64,000 nt of DNA, taken from Cyclina sinensis. Lineage: Eukaryota; Mollusca; Bivalvia; Venerida; Veneridae. The notes under the pieces are model-generated. The model had not been told where the DNA came from and did no database searches. It worked only from the letters and a program-made list of their open reading frames with translations. The stretch covers positions 4,549,104-4,613,103 of the forward strand of contig JAAONU010000001.1 in the NCBI GenBank assembly GCA_012932295.1. The letters run 5' to 3'. This document shows, in pieces, positions 35,225 to 48,009 of the stretch (position 1 is the first letter of the stretch; every line of letters begins with the position of its first letter). A program made the translations under genes and the position numbers.

Positions 35225-35344
35225 TGCATCTTCCTGTTACAAACTTTCAAGTTCGTAAAAATACTTTCCTTCTGTACATAGTATTTTGTCTGTCAACAGT
35301 GATAAAAAAATATTTCTTTTTCTAATTCTGTCACATAAACTAGT

Positions 35345-35572
35345 GGTCCAGGGGTAGAGCGCAGGGTGCAGGGGAAGAGCGAAGGGCTCCGGATCCGGAG
35401 GTCGCGGGTTCGAATCCCGTCACAGGCACGTTTCTCTCACGATCTTCACATTCCTCCACGCTGCGCGAATACTGGTTTGGAACCCAGGAAACAGTCATCG
35501 AGCGTGATGAATCTAAGTTGTAAGAACTTGTATCGCAATCGATGTAAAATAAATGAGTCTAAACTAAACTAA
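35345..35572 (+). mobile_element. tRNA-derived SINE with duplicated A-box region
   Basis: Same family as 13659-13876: B box GGTTCGAATCC (35407-35417), TCTCTCACGATCTTCACATT, AGTCATCGAGCGTGATGA, tail TAAATGAGTCTAAACTAAAC. A 12-bp target duplication, ACATAAACTAGT, flanks it (35333-35344 and 35573-35584). The head lacks the first bases of the family and carries two tandem versions of the GGTAGAGCGCAGG / GGAAGAGCGAAGG block. The frame through it is not a gene. Confidence 0.92.
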
Positions 35573-35599
35573 ACATAAACTAGTCAGATTTATTTAATA

Positions 35600-36045
35600 C
35601 AATTTACGCCTTTAATTAATATACTTAATAATTGTCATTATTAATTCTCAGTGCGTTTTATTTTTATGGTATATTTAACAGCTGATATGTATTTGTCAGT
35701 AATTTTAACTCTGTAGAAGACAAAACATCAAAAGGTTAAAAGAGTTCAGTTATGTTATGAACTGAGAGTGTTTAGGTTATGCAAATGATGAACATGATTA
35801 CATATTATATCCATGTAATACGCACGAGCCACATATCAGATAATAGTTCTTCTGTTTCATGAAGAGGAACAAATTGCTGTAGACATTTCAGCAGATGTGA
35901 CAATATCTTTGTAATATTGTATATAATTATAGAAAGTTTCGGTCTGTATCAGCGTGCTAATAATAGATAAAAAACATTTAGAGTGTAATTTTGCAATCGA
36001 GTCGTCTGGATTTACAAGAATAGAGAAATAAATTCTGTTTACCAT
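35600..36045. other. Non-coding DNA
   Basis: AT-rich. The one short minus-strand frame has no gene-like character. Confidence 0.4.
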
Positions 36046-36049
36046 CTAT

Positions 36050-36240
36050 CAAATCAATAGGAGGTCTTGCTCACTAAACATGTTTTTGACACCACAGCAT
36101 TCCTGACGCCAAAGTATATTTATTAAAACCAGAAACCAGACTGCACGAAGTTCGTGACAAAATATCCTTATCATGAAACAGCAAATTCTTCCGAAGCAGC
36201 TGCCAAAGACATATTTATGACGTATGCACAACGGAAAACA
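36050..36240 (+). repeat. Diverged repeat, partner of 27722-27905
   Basis: Aligns to the other copy over about 190 bp with several single-base gaps. A 133-codon frame begins within it (36154) and runs on into hydrophobic sequence, but the frame is not shared by the partner copy. Confidence 0.55.
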
Positions 36241-36559
36241 GTAGTCATTCTTTTAATACCATTGTTTTTAACAGTTACCTATTGTCAGTTCAATGCATTA
36301 CAGTTATACTTTTGTTTGTTCGTCATTTATTTCTTTATAGATATTTCAGTTAGAATTTTCCTCAGTAGAAACCAGGACGAAAATGATACTATGCAGTTGC
36401 AAGTGCTTCTTAGTATTAGTTTAATAATTTGCTTTTTTCCCCCACCTAAGTCTTATCCTTATGTAGACTTGTCGGAAGTTTGTTATAAGATATTGTCTTG
36501 CCATCTTTACATATCATTTCAATACTCTATAATTAAAAAAGGCATTATTATGTAAAGGA

Positions 36560-39100
36560 AATAGACAAGACGAACCATCCTAACGACTCAGTCAAGGAGA
36601 TATCTAACGGATCCATATAATAAAAGCGTTTTGTTGTCTGATGTGTCTTAATATATAGAATTATAAATTCTGAAATGAAAATGGTGAGTGTGGTTATGCC
36701 AGTGTAACAAGCTAGTGTGAATAGTTCATATTTTGTTGGTTCGAAAAACTGGATGCAAAAGGAAGACAAAAAGACAATGAACCACGGGAAACCATGATAC
36801 TTCAACCTTAACGTGAATAGTATATTCTAGTCAGATATACTTACACATCTAAAATGTCAAAAATGTTACACATGAGGAATACATGTCATGACATCTGATT
36901 ACTGCCACAAGTTTTTCAGTTGTTGATATTAATACGAGTTACTTTTTTTTCAACCGGATCAAGGTTAACTGTAATTACAAAAGATTGATTCTAAGGATTA
37001 AATGCATTTCAAAAGTTTTAGGAAATAATTACTGCACGCAACACTTGAGTACTTTCATGCCATTTTTAAGGTTATTACTCTCAAAGGTTAATATAGTCAA
37101 TGAAATCCTGTTACTTTATTACAAACAGTTGAATGACTTGGTTTTTATTAAAAGCTTTATTGTACACAAAGGCCATTTTTCAATTATTTTAGAGTAGTCT
37201 CTTGGATATGCTACTACTAGTGATCTCATGTTATTCTGTTTAAGAGCAAACTTAACGATTCCCAGTTCTATTCTGAAACTTTTTCTCAAATCTGATTAAT
37301 TTTCAAAGTATTCTTTCAATTTTCAACAGAGGAAGTGCAACCCTTTTTCAGAGAGACATATGATTAAAAATACAAAAAAAAATGCTCGCTCTTTTATCCT
37401 TTATACAGGAGACAGAAGTGACCAATACAATTACATACTAAACTAGACAACAATTTTTCAACTTTACTAGAAAAAAAAAAAACAATTAGAGAAATAATAT
37501 TCCTCTTGTATTAAACTACGCATGATTTTTAACTATTCTTATTCTAAAGGTTTCAGGGGGAATATTTAGCATAACTGTCAGGAAACAAAAAGGGAACAAA
37601 ATGTATAAAGAAGCTCAGCTGTATTTGTCATAAGTCAATAAAACTGAAGTTTTAAACGATTTGATATATTAAAAAGACATAGATCAGATGTATTTACGAT
37701 GCATTTATAATGTATTTTAGATGTGAAACCAGTTAATATTAGTTTTATATTCTGTTTAGTTTAGTATATCAAGTGCCGCAGTGCATATCCTCTGGCTTAT
37801 ACGATTCGAATATTTTTTGTAGAGCTATTGTAGCCCTTTGTTTAATCCTCTGCGCTCAACTCCCCCTACATTTATCATATGGTGTTAACCAAACTTACAC
37901 AGAATAATCATTATCAAGTACCTCTGTGCATATTATAAGGCTTTTACGGTTCGACTATTTCGGCATAGTTATTGCCCTTTGTTACATTTCACTTAATAAT
38001 GCTTCTTTGCACAACTGCTTATAAAAATCCATAAGTTAAAAGGTTAGTAACTGTTTTGAAACACTTTTCTGTAAAAGACATGTAGTGACCACCTATGGGT
38101 ACAGAACAGTTTTGGAAATTTATTAATTTTACCAGCCATGCAAATAGGTTAAGAACATATAATAGTCTTACCCTGGACGTATGGGTACTTTGTTCTGTTT
38201 ACAGACTGCGAAAAAAAACATACACAGATGATCAAGGTAACATCAAGTTAAATGCTACAATAACTGTAACCATTGCCATGTTTCGCGGGCATTCGTGTAT
38301 GTGACACATTTCTTGTTTTCCATAAAAATGTATGTTTATAAGAAACTTTTTAGAAATGGATTGTCACCTATTATGTCCAGCAGATCTAAAATAAATGTTA
38401 TGTAACACGTATATAAACTTATGACTTTATTCGTAATCTTTGTAAGGACGCTTTTGTCGTCTAGCTAAATAGATGTCTACATTTCCACAAGAATTACTGT
38501 GAAACTGTCTCGACACTATCCAAACTGTGATTCGTTGTTAATTTAGATAGAAGAGGTAGAAAGTGGTAGCTTTAGACGGTATGGTGATTGCTGGATAGTT
38601 GTGAACAATAAACATTTCTTAAATATTTCGTCGGACCAATGTTTACCGAGTGAAATTATGACTGTTTTTGCCAAAGTTCCATTTCGGGACGATTTTCATT
38701 TCAGTCAGAAAGCAATGTTTTCCTTTATTTATATTTACGTTATACTTTTGATATTTCAGATTTATATGCTTGGATGAAAATTAATAAAATCTTGACACAT
38801 ATACTCACGCTAAGACTAGTATATGTCGTAATAAGCATAATAGTATCTCAATATTGTTTTTTCATAATTGCTAAATTTACAAAATATTTCCAGTGAGAGG
38901 CGGGAGTATCCAGTATTTATATCTTATACGTGCTTACAGATTAGAGGAAGAGGATCCGATACAGAATAGACAGGCAGAGCAAGAATTATCATACACATTT
39001 CGAAACAAAAATCAATGTTAACGATAGTTAGAAACAGATCTTCACAATTATAATTGAAACTATTCAGAATGCTACACCGTAGGTCCTGTCAATAACAAAT
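36560..39100. other. Non-coding AT-rich DNA
   Basis: Contains one hydrophobic minus-strand frame (36548-36805) with two membrane-like stretches, which I could not link to any family and which overlaps hydrophobic sequence on the other strand. Otherwise nothing recognised. Confidence 0.4.
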
Positions 39101-39177
39101 GAAATTGGTAAAATAGGCAACAGCTGCCAAAATGAATAATGAGCATTTAATTTTTCAGAAAATTATGATAAGTTGCC

Positions 39178-39510
39178 AACATAAAAAAGTCAGGTTTATT
39201 GATCTTTTTTATTTAATTTTGCCCTTCAGTCATTCTTTAAAGAATATGAAATGATTCAATATGATGCGATTAGATCTTTGCATCTATGTATTCTGACCCC
39301 AAACTTAGTGCTAAGCACGGTAAGAAGTACTCATTCTAAAAGTATATTTATAGTCACAATCTAACATGTTTGTTGATGTATGGTTTAAATGAAGAGAGCT
39401 ATATTTATTAGCCAGTACAATGTAATTTCTATTACAAGTTATTCAAAATTACGTGTACTTGCACTTTGTCTTCATTTCTGTGTTTTTTTGGGCCCACACA
39501 CATGCACCAT
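39178..39510 (+). repeat. Degenerate duplication, block P copy 1
   Basis: Order of blocks: AACATAAAAAAGTCAGGTTT, TTTGCCCTTCAGTCATTCTT, then CCCACACACATGCACCA. Similar blocks in the same order occur at 41797-42010 and 44536-44885, so these appear to be very old tandem copies. Confidence 0.4.
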
Positions 39511-39956
39511 CTAAGTAAAGAAACCCTTTTATAAAATAAAAGGAAAAAGTGTTTTCTTATTGCCCTTTTATTTAAATGACAAAAAAATGAGTACTGAATA
39601 ATTACGAAACACTTTTTTATGTGTAGAAGTTATAAGTTTCTCAGACAAGACTGTACTCGTTGAACGTGCCCTCCAAAATGAGTTCCTGTGAGTTATCAAG
39701 GGAACTACACAAACTTGATAAAGTCCGCATTTAATAAGGATTTTTTTTAAATACTGGAAAGCATTTTGTTGTAAAGCAAACTGATATTTATTGTAGAAAA
39801 AATATAAATGTGAATTAAAGGATACACGTGTCATTTCATTACTTTTTCATCTTCTCAGTCACGTGATCTTGTAAAGTTGCTCTTGTTTGAAAAAATTTGT
39901 TACGGATATTGTAAAGGTAAAATTTGGCACTTTGACTCCATTGTCTATCTGGTATC

Positions 39957-40060
39957 TTTTATGGCTACATGGTAAGGTATCTTTTTTGATCGAAGGTGCC
40001 CGAGTTCGAATCCAGCTCAGTTCTTGAGGATGTTTCTGCGGCTACATTTGGCACCTTACG
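39957..40060 (+). repeat. tRNA-like remnant
   Basis: GGCTACATGGTAAGG followed by CCGAGTTCGAATCCAGC gives A- and B-box-like spacing. No recognisable SINE body follows, so it is a weak call. Confidence 0.3.
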
Positions 40061-41796
40061 TAAATACTTCACAAGTGTTCACGCTTTATTGCCGGGACAG
40101 AGCAACACGCTTTGAAACTTAGTTTATGGAGCAAACTTAAGTTGTACATATGAAAACTGTGAACACAAAATTCTTCTTTCTTTCGCGTTTTGAAACCTTT
40201 TTTATTTTAAATATTGTAGCTGGCGAAGTCGTGCTTCAAATTCTAGGATGATTTATTCTATGACTGTAATTTTTCTTTTGAGTTAGTTTTACTGCATATT
40301 ATCTTTGCGGGCAAAATTTGATTAATAGTTCAGATCTTCTGCAGTGTAATAACGGTTGTTAGTATATCAATCTTGGACTACTATATTTTTATCGCTTTAT
40401 TATTTTCACCTCAGAATAGGTTGCTTAGTTTTAACATTTTTGGCACTTGTATAAACATGATGTAGCTGTCTTACTCTGCGCTGTTACGCTCTTCAAGTAC
40501 CACCGGACATTGACTGCAATACATGTAAGATAGTACCAAGAATACTCTATACCTGGACACGTAATGAATATTTTTGCATTTAGTTGGGACTTGAATTCAA
40601 AACAAAGTGTTGGGGATGTGGTGGAAAGAGACGGGGGAGCTGCCATCAAGTCGAGAGATATAAACTCGGGATGCAGCCACATGAATTAAATATATTGTGC
40701 TGTAGCGTCAATGGCACATTAACGATCTCAGTATAACATGTTTAAGACTCAAAAACCTAAGAATGTTTTGAAGAATACGTAAATTTTGAACATTTGATTT
40801 TTACATAGGGATTTTTGAAGATGCAATTAGCATCAGTGTTTTGTCTTAATAAAGTTTGAAGAGGGACAATAATTAAAGAACAGTAAACAAATACAGAAAT
40901 ATGAATCAGCAAAAAAGTAAATAGCTTCTTGCATTTCTGAGTAGATACATTATATACTACTTTGCAAAATATAAGGGCGCATTAAATCAGGAAATAGGTA
41001 GTTAAAGTAGTGGCATTTCTGAGAAATAATTTTTGCTCTCCTTAAGGAATTTATATCAGGACTTTTGTCTAGTCGGCCAGTTTTTGGAGGTCAAAATTTC
41101 ACACATTTACTGGGTAATTCTTTACATTTCGTCTATATACCATGGTTGTGTAACATCTAATATTCTGATATAAGACACATAAACTTTGCCTTGAATAATA
41201 TGTGGTTCCAGACAATTTGTTTTCCATAGTGTGTAACGGAAATATGTTATATATACACAGCTGTATGATTATTGATATATGCCGTTCAATTATGTAAATT
41301 TGTAAGACATTTTCTTCTTCAAAATTTTCTAAACATTTTTCGTTCGACGAAATAAGTAAGATGGCTTACTTATAGCACTACTAAAACTGAAGTTCGTGTC
41401 TTTGAAGTGCAAGTCATGAAGTTACACGTGTATTTTTATATTTATTCATTATATAATACAATTTTAAATGCATGCACATGAATATATGAAATTAAAATAT
41501 AACACAAATCTGATAGCAAAAATACCATGATGATTCAGCGATCACAAAGACAGTTAATTTTTGTGGGTGCTTGTGTTTTTCAGACATTTTTTCATTCGAA
41601 ATATTAACTGCAGATTAAAATGGAATCTTTAGTTTTTTCTTTCATTGTTTTGGTGAAAAAAAAGAAGTTAATTTTATTTCAGCTTCTGTTTAGAAATACA
41701 AGAATGTAATAAAAATGCTATTTCTTTATACAACTGACAACAGATGCGAAAACTGCTAAAACATCTTAATTGAAAATAAACTATAATCGATTGCAA

Positions 41797-42010
41797 CATA
41801 AAAATCTGGTTTATTGGCCTTGTTTATGCGATGTTGCCCTTATTCTTTTTCATTTAAGAATATTAGAAGCATACAACATGAAGATGTTAACGTTTAATAT
41901 AAGATTAGGTTATAAAAAAGCACCGGTCTGAGTTAGCACAATAATTTTGATTGTTTTTTTTTCCTTTTTAATTTTCTTTCATTTTTGTGGACTACATGCA
42001 CGCATAATCT
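41797..42010 (+). repeat. Degenerate duplication, block P copy 2
   Basis: AACATAAAAATCTGGTTTAT, TTGCCCTTATTCTTTTTCAT, then GGACTACATGCACGCA, parallel to the block at 39178. Confidence 0.4.
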
Positions 42011-42299
42011 GAAATAAAAATACTTTGGACGGAAATATATAACAAAATAAAAAAAGAACAAGATTTGTTTCTGTGTTTAAATTGGAATAAAATAATCTTT
42101 GAAATTGCCGGAATATATTAAAACAACTTTATTACGGAGCATTTTCCTTAATCAAATGTGAAGAAAGGAAATATCTCCAAAATAAGAGCCTTTGAACTTT
42201 TAGATTGCAAAAAAGGCCTAAAATATATATCTATGCTACAACAGTAAGATTTATAAAAGCAAAAATTGATAAGACAGACGTCCGTCTAAATTATTTCTT

Positions 42300-42460
42300 C
42301 AAGGGAATTTATTAGTCTGGCCGTCGATCTTATTTGTCAAATTGCAAATTTGCCGGAAATTGTGTGTAAACTTATTCTGCATGTCACTGGTCTATGGATT
42401 TATAATTAGTTAGCGCGAGTTGTTAATCTGTGGACAGATTTCAGTCTATATTATTGTTTA
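42300..42460 (+). repeat. Degenerate duplication, block Q copy 1
   Basis: Aligns with 45795-45955 across about 150 bp, sharing GCCGGAAATT / TCCGGAAATA, a GTAAA..ATT..GCA stretch and AATCTGTGGACA / AACCTGTGGACA in order. Confidence 0.45.
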
Positions 42461-42689
42461 TTTGATATAAAAATACATGTTTAATCTCTTGAATCATTTG
42501 TCTCCAACTGTTTTACTTCATATTGCTTTCAGGTGTTTGCTATGATATTTGTTCTGTGCAATACATAGATATATTTGGACGAGAACACTGCTGAAAGGGA
42601 CACATTGTACAAGATTATCAAGGCTTTTTTATCTTGAGTAAGAAATGAATGTAAAATAAACTTATGGACGGTAATGGATATGGTGTTTA

Positions 42690-44052
42690 GTTGAATCATC
42701 GTGTGACCTAGTTTTGTCCCCACATGAGATATTTTCAAACTTCTTCAAAATTTTCCAAGTTTCATTAAGATTGGGTAAAAATGTGGCCTTTAGAATCTTA
42801 ACAAGCCTTTTTTCTTATCTGACCTAGAGACCAATTTTTTGATCACTCATGGCCCATATTCGAACTTGTCAGATGAACATTCTGAGCAAAATTCATTAAG
42901 ACCTCTGGAGTGTAAATAAGGTTTTTCTTTTACCTGATTACCTAGTGTAGTGGACAGCGGGTATATAAGGCACTTCCAATAGCCTCGCTGTTGGGCTAGC
43001 TCTTTAGCGGCACGGTTAGAGTGTCTGAAACGTTTGTTAAGTAAAGCAAAGTTATCCATGGTTAGTACTTGGATGGGTGTCCCAAACTGAGCCCATAGGC
43101 CAGGTTACTACACTAGTTCTCAACCTCACTTGATCCAAAGTCCAACTCATCTCATATTTTATAAAAATAATCATTCTGACCTGTTTTCAAGTGGATCTAG
43201 TAAAAATGTGCATATACAGTGTTAAGTGTTTTCTATGAATTGATCCCATGACCTAATTTTTGAACTCACGTGACCCATATTTGAATTAGTCCGAACTTTC
43301 ATAAAAAATAAATTTGCTGACTGATTTTAAGAAATGTCATAAAACTGTGTCCTCCAGAGTGTAAACAAGGCTTTTTTTCTTTTATTTGACTTAGTGACCC
43401 AGTTTCTGATTCCTGGTAATCCATATTTATTCATGAAGATAAAACTATTGACCAAGTTTCATAGAGATAAGGTAAAATGTGGCCTCTAGCGTGTCAGCAA
43501 AGTTTTTCTATAATTTGAACTAGTGACCTAGTTTCTGATTCTACGTAATCAAATTTAAAACTTGACAACAAATTTCTCAACACAAACATTCTGATCATGT
43601 TTTAGTGAGATCAAAAGAAAAATGTGACGACTTTTTTCTACTCTTTGACCCAGTGACCTGGTTTCTAATTCCATTTTGATCCAGTTTCAAATGATTTTAA
43701 GAATTCGGCAAGGTAAACATTCTGATCAATTTTCATTAAGAAATGTGACCTTTAAAGTATAAACAAGGTTTTCCTTTAAATTGACCTCGTGCCCTAGTTT
43801 TTGACCCAGATCAGCCAGTTTCAAACTCGTGTAAGAATTTATCAAGGCAAACATTCTGATCATGCTTTTTTAAAATTGGGTAAAAAATGTGACCTTGTCT
43901 AAGATTCGGACCAACCTTATCAAGATCCAATCGAAAAGAAAGTCTCTAGAGCGTTAACGAGCAAAATGTTGACGGACAGACGAACGGACACCGGAAAAAA
44001 GTTGATCACTATAGCTCATTCTGAGACTTTGGCTCACGTGAGCTCATAATGC
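42690..44052 (+). repeat. Molluscan GACCTAGT repeat
   Basis: About six degenerate units with TTTGACCTAGTGACC-like, CATTCTGATCA and AAGTTTCAT blocks. It ends with GACGGACAGACGAACGGAC, then GATCACTATAGCTCATTCTG and CACGTGAGCTCATAA. I recognise this repeat style from bivalve genomes. It is interrupted by a 5S-like insert (42949-43115). It accounts for most of the spacing between the duplicated Q blocks. Confidence 0.8.
42949..43115 (+). mobile_element. 5S-rRNA-like insertion (SINE or 5S pseudogene)
   Basis: GGTTAGTACTTGGATGGG (43060-43077) is the exact C-box internal promoter stretch of animal 5S rRNA genes, preceded by GTTAAGTAAAGCAAAG (43036-43051), which resembles the 5S A-box region. Upstream, TTAGCGGCACGGTTAGAGTG is tRNA-A-box-like. 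CTAGTGTAGT and ACTACACTAG are inverted at its two ends. I read it as a 5S-derived element inserted in the surrounding repeat. It is not a functional 5S gene, because the rest of the gene is missing or altered. Confidence 0.6.
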
Positions 44053-44059
44053 AGATAGT

Positions 44060-46400
44060 TGATTGAAATAAATGAAATCATTGGCAATTCACTTGTCATT
44101 TATTGTTAAACCAACATTTGTGTGTGTGTATTTACTTTGTCTTTTATGGTTTTCAACAGTGTATTGTGATATTATAGTGGATTATTTCCGAAAAAGTCTA
44201 CTACTTACAGTGACGTTATCAGAAGATACATTTTACTATTTTTCTAACGTCTCCTGTTGAACATTTTCTTTCTTTATTCGTTGCCATGAAAAATAATGTT
44301 GTCGTTTTATTGCCATGACGATCAAATACACCAAAGAACTAAAAATATATGGATCAAACTGTTGCACGTATGTTATGTCAGTAAAGACCTAAAACACAGG
44401 AAACCTCTCAAGATTTTTATATCACTTTTAAAAAGTTATTGAATTTTTAAGATTATGATCAAAGTATGTTGTAATAGTAAAACAGACACTTAAGAATTGC
44501 AAAAAATGAAAGTACAATGTAATTAATTTCCCGTACAATAATTTTTGGTTTATTTTTTGTCTATAAGCTATTCTTTGAATAATATTGCTCTCTTAAAGCA
44601 ATAAAATTTCAAATGTTGGAGAGTTTTTACAGCTTTTAGATTTGTTGTGTGTTGTTGCTCAAAACATGTTCAGAATTTAGTGATGAGCCTTCTTTAATGC
44701 ACCTAATAGTCTATGTTGTATAATAAACAAACATTTGAAAACATTTCGATCTTATGCAGTTAGAACGATTGCTGTTAATTTGTAAATTGATAGTTTCGAC
44801 AATAAATGAGTTTTCGAACAGTTGTCTAAAGAGATATGTTTAACGTATGTTCCTCTTTGTTTTTCTAGGCCACACACATATGTTATCAGTATAGACAAAT
44901 GTCAATTGCGGAATACGCCGTACAGATATTGAAAACAAAATAATGATATAATTGGAATACACAACAGTGTAAAGTAATTTTCAAAAATAAAATATTTCAG
45001 ATTGACACGTCTCATTCTTGTAAATCTCATCAAAGTATAATTTATTTTCTGAGAGCTAACAAATTCGACAAGAAAAAAAATCTAAATTTGGATGTTTAAA
45101 ATTTATAACGTCAACAAAAATTTAAATGCGTTAACAATTTGTTGAATAAGGCTACTTTCAAATTCCCAAGGGTAAAAGGGTAAGAACGATTACTGTAAAT
45201 ATCTGAAACAACGCTTCTAATGTTGTAACGTTCTCCTTTTAATGTTTAAGTTGACTATATGAAAAGTAAAGGGAGGAAATCAAACAGAATAGCGAACAGA
45301 TTGTTAAAAGTAAACCCTTTAAACGTAAAGAGAGCATTAATAGTTATTTAACGGTTTCACTGTATGTTTAACACTGCTAATGTTTACTATTTTACAGTTA
45401 TACTATACAATATAGAGTGTAAATTACATATATTTCTATTTCATTGTAATTGAATAACCAAATAAAGCTGTGACTGGACAAACAAGATCGTCCTACTTGT
45501 TGTAGATGGTAAATGATGAAGGATGTATTCATGGTCAGCTACTGAGTTATACATATTCATATATTCATTTAACTGACTTTGTTTGGTAGTTGTAATCAAA
45601 ATGACAATTAAAAAACTCACGAACTATTAATGAACAAAATACGTTTTTACTTTAAAATGTTCTGTATTAATTCGTAAACAAGTTGTATAAAAAACAATCA
45701 CTTTCTTTTTCACTAGATTGAAAAGGTTATACGGTAGTAAAATATACCTATTAGAAAACAATCCTTGTAGTCACACTGTCGTCAATGATTTTTTTCAGAA
45801 CTATTAATTTGTATGCCTGTCGAATTAATTTGAAAGAATTCTCGAATTTCCGGAAATAATTGGTAAAACATTTTGCACGCACTTGTTTTTGTAATTTACT
45901 TTTAGAAAGCAGGAATTACTAACCTGTGGACAAATTAATGTTGAAAAACCCATTTCCTTTAATTTGCAATACACGAAATAGGTTTTTTAGTATGACTTTT
46001 GAAACTTTTATCAGCAGGTATGAACCAAGTAGAAATTTTATCTAATCGCTGTGGATTTTTGTCTCACATTTAAGAAGAATCTCGGTGGAGCAGTTGTATG
46101 GAAATGTTGCTCTACATATCAAAGAGTGCAGTGCTATTGCCTTGCGTACTTATTCGAATTTCGTGTCTAAATTTTGTTTGCTGGTAGTTATTAACACAAG
46201 CGAATGAATAATAAAATAATACACTGTATTCAACGAAAAAGAAAAGGTATCTTGCCTAGAAAAAGTGCGGTATTGACGAAATCTGCTAACAAGCAACGAG
46301 GTTCATCAGAGGTCAAGGTGAAAACAAACGGTCTACGGACTAATAAGACCTGAAGACAGCCAAATATGCATGTAGTCTTTACAAATCAATTTTCTTCGCT
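44060..46400. other. Non-coding DNA with degenerate duplicate blocks
   Basis: Includes block P copy 3 (44536-44885) and block Q copy 2 (45795-45955). No credible coding frames. Confidence 0.4.
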
Positions 46401-46589
46401 GTCACACCCTCTTACTGTAATTTACAAAAAAATGGGTACAACCAGAGAACATGAATATGACTACTGTAATACAATATCAAACGAAATGCATGAATGAAAT
46501 TTCCGCCGCAGAAAAAGTATCTTTTTCGGAAATGGTTTCCTAGCAAAGAAATTTCCTTTGATGGTTTTAGACTGAGTTTTCTAAAATGA

Positions 46590-46770
46590 GTTCCTATGTT
46601 TATTTGACACCACAAACACCTTGATGAATTATATTTCGTATCATTAATCTGACAAAAGGAGAGAGAGATCATGAATGGCACATATGCCATTGCTGTTCGA
46701 ATATAGGCAATGATCATTCATCAATGTCTTTTTTGTTAACCACTGACATTGAAAACATTATTTCACCCAA
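46590..46770 (+). repeat. Degenerate duplication, block R copy 1
   Basis: ATCATGAATGGCACATATGC, GGCAATGATCATTCATCAAT and GTTAACCACTGACATTGAAA have counterparts in the same order at 49535-49625 (TCATGAATGGCATTTCTGTC, GACAATGATCATTAATTAG, CTACTGACATGGAAAA). Confidence 0.5.
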
Positions 46771-47859
46771 TCTGGTTATACTACAGACCCTCAATGTCCC
46801 TTGAATATTTTGAATCGAGTTTGTAGTTAACTGTTATAAATGTTTCCTTTGTTAAAGATAACAAAAGTATTGTAGATAAAAGGCAGCATAATTATCAGTT
46901 GAAATGTTAAATTTCATTGAATTAATTCTTACTACGAGGATTTTTCAAAACGGTTTAGGACTAGGCCTCTTATTACATTGAAAAATATAATCAGAATGTT
47001 TCACATATATTCATATCATTAACAGTAATGTTCAAACGTCAACTGTTCCGTTAAATGACGACCAAATTACGTCAAAATTTCTAAAGACATCAAGAGTAAA
47101 CCATTGGCAAAGCGACATATTTTTGTTAAAAAAGGTCAATAAACGGCATGAATTCCCGTTGGTAATCATTTATTTACCGACTGTGCCGGGTGCACGTTAC
47201 AATGGAAATTTAACCGCTGAGAAAAAGAATGTGTAGTTCATCAAAATAAAACATGGTTCAGACTGTGGCAAATATGTTCCGAAATCGTAATATGTAAAAA
47301 AAACAAAAACATATTGATTGTACCAACCTATATGGCGTATAGGGCCGCAGTCGTAAAACATTTTGAACAACCCTCATATAATATGTAATAGGTTTCGATC
47401 AATTTCAAAATGCAAAAGTTTTTTTTCTAACAAAATAATTTTATGTGAAACAGTTAACCGAAATTTAAATTTACAGTTGAAGCTGGTGAAAACTTTGTAT
47501 TCCTAATTTTCTGAATGGAAAATATGTAACGGAAATTAATTGCATCTTTCAAGCTATGTGATATTTATTACAGTTATCGTTAGTTCTTGAAATGCAATTT
47601 CGTGTTTAGTACTGTACATGATGCAATTTTTGCGTTTCGCACGTGTTTCTATGTGTGAATTGAAAACTTTAAAAAGAGCATTAAATATTAGTAATTTGTT
47701 TGAGATGTCCATTTATCAAGCGTCAGTTTTCTGTTCTCGGAATATGTAAAAAGGCGTTATCTTGTGTTCAGTAATAAAACCTACTAAGCCAAACTTATTT
47801 GAAAAATATTTTGAATGCACCACCATTCCTTGTCAGATTTCAACTTGCTTATGTTTATT

Positions 47860-48000
47860 TGGTCGTATGTTTGTTTTATACAGTCTTTGGTCACGAGTAT
47901 ATACCATTATGATGTCTGTAGATGGTAAATATCATTTATCGCGCTTAGAACTTATATGAAAAATGCTCTCATTTATCCGTTTTGGTCTTAATATGCCACG
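47860..48000 (+). repeat. Degenerate duplication, block S copy 1
   Basis: GGTCACGAGTATATACCATT and CATTTATCCGTTTTGGTCTT parallel GGTCACGAGTAAATACCATT and CATTTAATCCGTTTGGCTCT at 51740-51845. Confidence 0.5.
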
Positions 48001-48009
48001 AAAGAAAAG

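Noticed and set aside
36154..36805. Hydrophobic frames on both strands that might be membrane-protein exons
   Set aside because: No family recognised, AT-rich sequence favours Phe/Ile/Leu frames, and the duplicated partner at 27722 does not keep the frame.
43036..43082. Functional 5S rRNA gene
   Set aside because: Only the internal promoter region resembles 5S; the 5' part and the 3' stem are absent.
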